64,000 nt of DNA from Arcuatula senhousia (Eukaryota > Mollusca > Bivalvia > Mytilida > Mytilidae), in NCBI GenBank assembly GCA_963971305.1, contig OZ020307.1, positions 3,547,501-3,611,500 on the forward strand. The letters are read 5' to 3'. The notes below the pieces were generated by a model, which saw only the letters and a list, made by a program, of their open reading frames with translations, made no database searches and was not told the origin of the DNA. Positions 62,401 through 64,000 of this stretch are shown in pieces; position 1 is the stretch's first letter, and every line of letters starts with the position of its first letter. Made by a program: the position numbers and the translations under genes.

Positions 62401-63845
62401 AGAGGGTTTGGATGGGTTTCTTTGTTCATTTTCCTTTATTTGTTATTTCTATACATTTATCCTGTATTCTTAAAACCCCATCCACACCCCCTTACAAGAT
62501 TTATATATACGATATTTAATATGTCTAATAGTAATTATTTTTCTCCCCAGAAATAAAGTTAGTATTAATATTTCATCATGAAGTAGTGCAGATTGAATTA
62601 ACCGAGCCTGTAATAAAATAATCAATGCAACTTAAAATTTAAAAACTGAAATAAAACATAGTACATATTTCAACAAAATCATAAATCGTATAGAGCAGGA
62701 TAATTTTGGTTATGCAATGTAAAATATAATTTATGGTTGAATGAAATATTCAATATGTTGTTGAATTCATAATGATTTTCTTTTTACATGGAATATGGAT
62801 TCACATTAGACAATTTTTAGACTATTTTTTCTAATGCGTTAATTCCAACTCATTTACAACTAAACAATATCATTGTATTAATGAATTATTTTTAAAACTA
62901 TTGTTTCACGTAATTTCATCTAAGTTTTGATATTTACATTATTGAACACAAAATTGATCGATAAATCTATTCTAACATGAAGTACATTTGGATTTCGTAG
63001 ATAGCAGAGAAAACATGACCATCCCTGTCATGGAACAAAATTCCATTCTCTATCCAACCGTTTTGCGAAGATAGTCTCAGAAAAAGATACAAGTCCTTAA
63101 AATGAGACGAAAATGGTTGTGCTGTGTATGCAGGGAGAAATACCTTATATACTTGGAGGGATTTTTCCTTGTAGATTTAGATAAACTAAGCCTTAATGAC
63201 GACAGCAACAAGAACCATGCCCCCACACTGAAAGGAGTTGAATGCTGAAGTCGGATTCACTTAAGCTTAAAGAACGTTTCTCAACCAAGTTTAAAGTTTA
63301 AAGTCGAGTAAAACATACCGAAGCATTCTGTGATATGGCATCTGGGTTAGAGATGACCTCGTCCATAGTACTCGCCACAAGCTGGGCGGCTGATGGTAAA
63401 ACTATTAAGGAGCTGTTTTGCGGAACAAGACTGGCGATCTCTTTAACAAACTCACGGGTTTTCTATAACAATTGAAAGATGACAGTTTCATTGATAACTA
63501 TTTGTATTACCTTATACAAACTAACCACATATAAATTTAACATGCAATTTGATTTCAACTTGATTTACCCTTGATTCGACAAGGGTAATGTAACTTATAT
63601 ACTCTAATTCATTCACATAATTATAATCTTTATTAAATAATGTGAGAAAATCCTACCGGCACGCAACTTAACCAATTTTGACTTCATTTGACTTGTTTGC
63701 GACACATGTTTGATGTTCAATGAGCTGAAAAGAAGCAATCTACCTTTTGTATTGTAGTTTTCAAATCATCTTCATCACTGGTTTGTATTTCTTCATTAAT
63801 GTCGGTCTCTTCCCCGACAACCGCTGTAGAATCAGTGTCATTTGC
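47342..63845 (-). CDS. Polycystin-1-like protein, C-terminal 1,592 residues, 17 exons
   Basis: Seventeen minus-strand exons (listed separately) join with GT-AG junctions and unbroken phase into 1,593 codons including TAA at 47342-47344. In order: Ser/Asp-rich extracellular region and GAIN-like fold (residues 1-515), a GPS-like cysteine pair THCSCEAGTGTVF (about 518-530), a first membrane helix (556-575), a PLAT domain (about 592-700: YLISVFTGIRPGSGT ... KIWHDNSGDGENASWYLHKI), four more helices, a sixth at about residues 990-1010, and the PKD channel domain with five helices (about 1080-1500). This is the architecture of polycystin-1/PKD1-like proteins: 11-helix membrane proteins that pair with TRPP channels in cilia, sperm or epithelia. 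The N-terminal REJ/PKD/lectin region lies beyond the right edge. It could be a PKD1L2- or REJ-type paralogue, so I give no symbol. Confidence 0.9.
47735..48035 (+). mobile_element. tRNA-derived SINE
   Basis: The head GTAAGCCGAGTGGTCGAAGG resembles the A box of a Ser/Leu-type tRNA, and TTGTTGGGTCGAATC further on the B box. It continues with GGTTTCCTCCAGGTTCTCTG, a core block common in molluscan SINEs, and ends near ACACATACACTCATTCATAC. It lies in the last intron of the polycystin-like gene. Confidence 0.65.
48121..48345. mobile_element. MITE with G-rich inverted repeats and internal CGGGAT repeats
   Basis: TAGGGGGGGGGTAGGA at the left pairs with TCCTACCCCCCCCT-type sequence at the right; CAAGAAT flanks both ends (48121-48127 and 48339-48345), a likely 7- to 8-base target duplication. 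The interior has five or more TCGGGATTCCGGGAT-type units. Non-coding; hAT-like by duplication length, a tentative call. Confidence 0.6.
48383..48489 (-). CDS. Polycystin-like exon, cytosolic tail
   Basis: Acceptor ATCTTTCAG, donor GAG|GTATGT. Encodes YKLRNTKKSIDASNVLELIR and a Glu-rich end. Confidence 0.85.
48919..50130 (-). CDS. Polycystin-like exon, PKD channel domain
   Basis: 1,212 bases, acceptor TTTTATCAG, donor GAAA|GTGAGT. Encodes the rest of the extracellular domain (YEGGGYIQNL) and five helices: GVFALIFYFIFLIIIMVLTF, FWNVLDITLCSLSYTGAVVW, EYMFTCILGGLCFTATLRIL, LQFSVMFSCVFLNFVGFGYL and FFVYVFFVIFTLMTVFAAIL. The pore-region segment reads SFGSLTNTLIGRNSLDS. Confidence 0.93.
50503..50677 (-). 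CDS. Polycystin-like exon, polycystin extracellular (TOP-like) domain
   Basis: Acceptor TTGTTTAG, donor AATG|GTGAGT. Encodes VTNGDQFLNWTKGTLVPFMF, YNGIPLDFYGRRYVSDLDNT and GLIRLRQVRSQN; the RLRQ(V/L)R block is typical of the family. Confidence 0.88.
50678..51095. other. Polycystin-like intron, nothing recognised
   Basis: AT-rich intronic sequence without a named repeat. Confidence 0.35.
51100..51430 (+). repeat. Dispersed repeat with 'H' end, copy 7
   Basis: GGTTGGATCCAAAAAACTAG, TTTAACCCCGCCACATTTTA, CTGTCCTAAGCCAGGAAACT, GGCCAATGCAAGACGGTAAG and TTGTTGTGTCAATATCGTAT follow the same order as 39.5-39.87 kb. Diverged. Confidence 0.55.
51778..52025 (-). CDS. Polycystin-like exon, basic loop and helix 6
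   Basis: Acceptor ATATTTTCAG, donor GAG|GTTAGT. Encodes PPVEDVLQMKRQQRLKEKIA and AFIDVVLQILFAIVVFSISY, the first helix of the channel-like module. Confidence 0.88.
52302..52434 (-). CDS. Polycystin-like exon, helix 5 end and loop
   Basis: Acceptor GTTTTTTCAG, donor CTGT|GTGAGT. Encodes VVVIALIIAWLIRKPVEDFR and a polar loop. Confidence 0.85.
52634..53335. mobile_element. 694-bp MITE with TTAA duplications
   Basis: GGTAGATGGGGTGTCTA at 52638 and its reverse complement TAGACACCCCATCTACC ending at 53331 are flanked by TTAA on both sides. The interior is AT-rich, with no transposase. It sits in an intron of the polycystin-like gene. A piggyBac-type MITE is the likely class. Confidence 0.72.
53495..53745. 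repeat. Cluster of TTCACGTGAA/TTCATGTGAA palindromes
   Basis: More than ten near-copies of TTCAYGTGAA in 250 bases, on both strands, including perfect TTCACGTGAA at 53527-53536 and 53648-53657 and GTCACGTGAA at 53511. The CACGTG cores are E-boxes. Intronic; no open frame. Confidence 0.75.
53889..54552 (-). CDS. Polycystin-like exon, membrane helices 2-5
   Basis: Acceptor TTCTATTACAG, donor AAG|GTAATT. Starts FIFLCDQWLALDLDDGMIER. Helices include LSCLMSLLLLSMITNAMFF, TLYISFVGILITIPPIFLMT, YIAWATVALSVLVPAFFLIL and the WLTTFVLSFIESLFIVDPIK end. Confidence 0.9.
54825..54925 (+). mobile_element. DNA-transposon end fragment (ACAGTCAAACCTG)
   Basis: TACAGTCAAACCTGCCCTAA and CGGCCACCTGGAATAAGCGA look like the terminal sequence of a MITE family frequent in marine invertebrates. 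Only one end is recognised. Confidence 0.45.
55165..55430 (+). repeat. SINE-like repeat 'D', copy 3
   Basis: ACAAACCATAGTGGTGCACA at the left and GTGCTGCTTTGGTGTAAAAC followed by AATAACTAACAAC at the right match the 20.4 kb copy; the middle is diverged. Confidence 0.55.
55626..55786 (-). CDS. Polycystin-like exon, PLAT domain second half
   Basis: Acceptor AATTTATAG, donor AAAG|GTATAA. Encodes VKSFIMGTSQPLGGLTYMKI, WHDNSGDGENASWYLHKIVV and DDLQNNE; the WHDNSG...WYL signature is diagnostic. Confidence 0.9.
56192..56294. repeat. Near-perfect hairpin, ~41-bp arms
   Basis: AGAATATAGGACTTTTCAAT, then TCTTGAGATAGAGTTTATCA pairs with TGATAAACTCGATCTCAAGA and ATTCAAAAGTCCTATATTCT across a loop of about 22 bases. 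Two or three mismatches in 41 pairs. Intronic. Confidence 0.8.
56405..56795 (+). mobile_element. Penelope-like family RT1, C-terminal coding end plus 3'UTR
   Basis: With one frameshift, the first 100 bases encode RSLKK and FFLRYQPLVEKFKIELKDMI followed by a stop, the end of a reverse transcriptase protein. The rest is the RT1 3' region through GCAATGGAAGAGGGAGGTTT to TTACCTTTATT. The minus strand of 24.94-25.27 kb carries the same sequence. A 5'-truncated insertion in an intron of the polycystin-like gene. Confidence 0.62.
56869..57039 (-). CDS. Polycystin-like exon, PLAT domain first half
   Basis: Acceptor CTTTTTCAG, donor TCA|GTATGT. Encodes WMPLLLCDNQKSEDYFYLIS, VFTGIRPGSGTTSNISFILG and VRLLSDGQAS, the opening strands of a PLAT/LH2 domain. 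Confidence 0.88.
57441..57668 (-). CDS. Polycystin-like exon, GPS-like motif and helix 1
   Basis: Acceptor TAATTCTAG, donor AAG|GTAAAA. Encodes INETHCSCEAGTGTVFSASF, KPNMIDFHSVFNNF (PN.IDF.VF is typical of polycystins) and the helix AVYGTLIALFVLYFIGLVVL. Confidence 0.88.
57974..58197 (-). CDS. Polycystin-like exon with RRRR site, before the GPS
   Basis: I place the acceptor at TTTTCCACCAG (58198), because it restores phase after the upstream exon; an alternative lies at 58214. Encodes SDFLISNHNESTGILFAFC, GLSRRRRSVSTPSSN and CKVYDESSNSWTSKGCT. RRRRS fits a furin-type cleavage site. Confidence 0.75.
58956..59430 (-). CDS. Polycystin-like exon, GAIN-like region
   Basis: Acceptor TTTTATTACAG, donor CAAG|GTATCT. 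Encodes VSVLNKSPIIHANGASKIRG, a Glu/Asp-rich strand region, and FKVVIPGGTLPEGNVIVSFK. Confidence 0.85.
59683..59945 (-). repeat. Decayed single copy of the 358-bp ribozyme unit
   Basis: On the minus strand it starts GTTGGAGAACACATCAAAGC and ends TTGTCTGGAACTTTGTTGT, covering about 265 of 358 bases. The ribozyme has CTTATGA instead of CTGATGA, and the stem III/GTC segment is deleted (GAAATAAGGC), so it is dead. It lies in an intron of the polycystin-like gene. Confidence 0.8.
60083..60325 (-). CDS. Polycystin-like exon, GAIN-like region
   Basis: Acceptor TTTTATTCAG, donor CAG|GTATAA. 81 codons including KKFLDSIDQINDVSAVRVAS and FNFQNSTFGNVSEGNIELQ. Confidence 0.8.
60955..61181 (-). CDS. Polycystin-like exon, extracellular helical region
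   Basis: Acceptor TTTATTATAG, donor AGT|GTACGT. Encodes SVDVISKNLNYLIMDSSLED and a charged helix SYQERLKRRNEQIEKANS. Confidence 0.8.
61538..61620 (-). repeat. Dispersed repeat 'H' copy 8
   Basis: ATAGACGATAAAGAGATGTG, GAATAAGTGCACGCGACACA and CACAATGGAAAACAG match the family; it ends about 85 bases from a coding exon. Confidence 0.6.
61706..61814 (-). CDS. Polycystin-like exon, extracellular
   Basis: Acceptor TTATTTTGCAG, donor CAAG|GTACGA. Encodes EGITNTTYEILKNIHKMLNI and MQELEAMIGGAQ. Confidence 0.75.
62015..62225 (+). mobile_element. Penelope-like family RT2, 3'UTR-only copy
   Basis: GTAGCAAGCAGGAACTGCTT and ACTCTTCCGGACCACCTGTA, TCCACTCTCGTTACGACTTG, ending CTCTGCTTCT, parallel 40.16-40.40 kb. 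5'-truncated, intronic. Confidence 0.55.
62230..63300. other. Polycystin-like intron, nothing further recognised
   Basis: AT-rich intronic sequence; no exon with good splice signals was seen between 61815 and 63318. Confidence 0.35.
63319..63462 (-). CDS. Polycystin-like exon, extracellular
   Basis: Acceptor TTGTTATAG, donor TCG|GTATGT. Encodes KTREFVKEIASLVPQNSSLI and a helix ending DAISQNAS; 48 codons, phase 0. Confidence 0.75.
63744..63845 (-). CDS. Polycystin-like exon, acidic linker
   Basis: Acceptor AAATCTAG, donor AAAG|GTAGAT. Encodes ANDTDSTAVVGEETDINEEI and a charged end; 34 codons, phase 0. Confidence 0.7.
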
Positions 63846-63982
63846 CTAGATTTGAAAAAAGACAGTTATTGTTGAATTACTGGACAGTGTTATGTACGAT
63901 CCCTTAAAACTGATTTTATGGACCAGGCACAAAGAGAAGAATTAAATATCTTTATCATATTGCAATAAAAAAAGACGATCAC

Positions 63983-64000
63983 TTCAATAATGGTTTTCTC
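63983..64000 (-). CDS. Possible polycystin-like exon end at window edge
   Basis: The last 18 bases read EKTIIE on the minus strand before a possible weak donor GTGATC. Phase 0 would fit the next exon. Too short to be sure. Confidence 0.3.

Overview
The window looks like genomic DNA from a bivalve mollusc, most likely a mussel (Mytilidae). It is AT-rich, has short GT-AG exons in long introns, and carries mollusc-type dispersed repeats: internally tandem Helitron-like elements with (ACGG)n blocks, tRNA-derived SINEs and many MITEs. Species assignment is inference from repeat style and protein content, not from a search.

Layout. 1-6.9 kb: a nearly intact non-LTR retrotransposon (ORF1, then an ORF2 with endonuclease and reverse transcriptase, interrupted once by an in-frame TGA). 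8.4-8.7 kb: an orphan minus-strand exon resembling a claudin/PMP22-type membrane protein. 11.0-27.0 kb: plus-strand gene for an AP1AR (gadkin)-like AP-1 adaptor regulator, seven coding exons assembled here, its first exon not found; its introns are full of repeats. 27.3-40.6 kb: a repeat desert with a 2.35 kb TTAA-flanked inverted-repeat element, Helitron-like elements, a 4.4 kb head-to-tail array of 358-bp units that each carry a hammerhead ribozyme, and a Penelope-like reverse transcriptase relic nested in another repeat. 40.75-44.05 kb: a complete four-exon minus-strand gene for an ankyrin-repeat protein with a C-terminal SOCS-box-like motif (625 aa). 44.5-48.4 kb: a Harbinger-like MITE, a 1.3 kb terminal-inverted-repeat element holding zinc-finger gene remains, and a SINE. 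47.3-64 kb: the C-terminal 1,592 residues, in 17 phase-consistent exons, of a polycystin-1-like protein on the minus strand (GAIN/GPS-like region, PLAT domain, 11 membrane segments, PKD channel); the gene continues past the right edge.

The main hunt result is two unrelated repeat families that both encode type I hammerhead self-cleaving RNAs with tiny palindromic stem III. One is the 358-bp array (13 motifs, 32.7-37.1 kb) with a decayed single copy at 59.7 kb. The other is a 380-bp direct dimer at 14.7-15.25 kb with a decayed copy at 46.75 kb. Both have the organisation of metazoan retrozymes. Penelope-like reverse transcriptase relics, the kind of element thought able to mobilise them, lie in the same window. 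Other points: Helitron-like repeats carrying tandem perfect AGGTCAnnnTGACCT palindromes, and a polycystin whose GPS lacks the usual His-Leu/Thr but has an upstream RRRR furin-like site.

Exon boundaries were read by eye from splice signals, reading phase and protein similarity known to me; no search or folding program was run.
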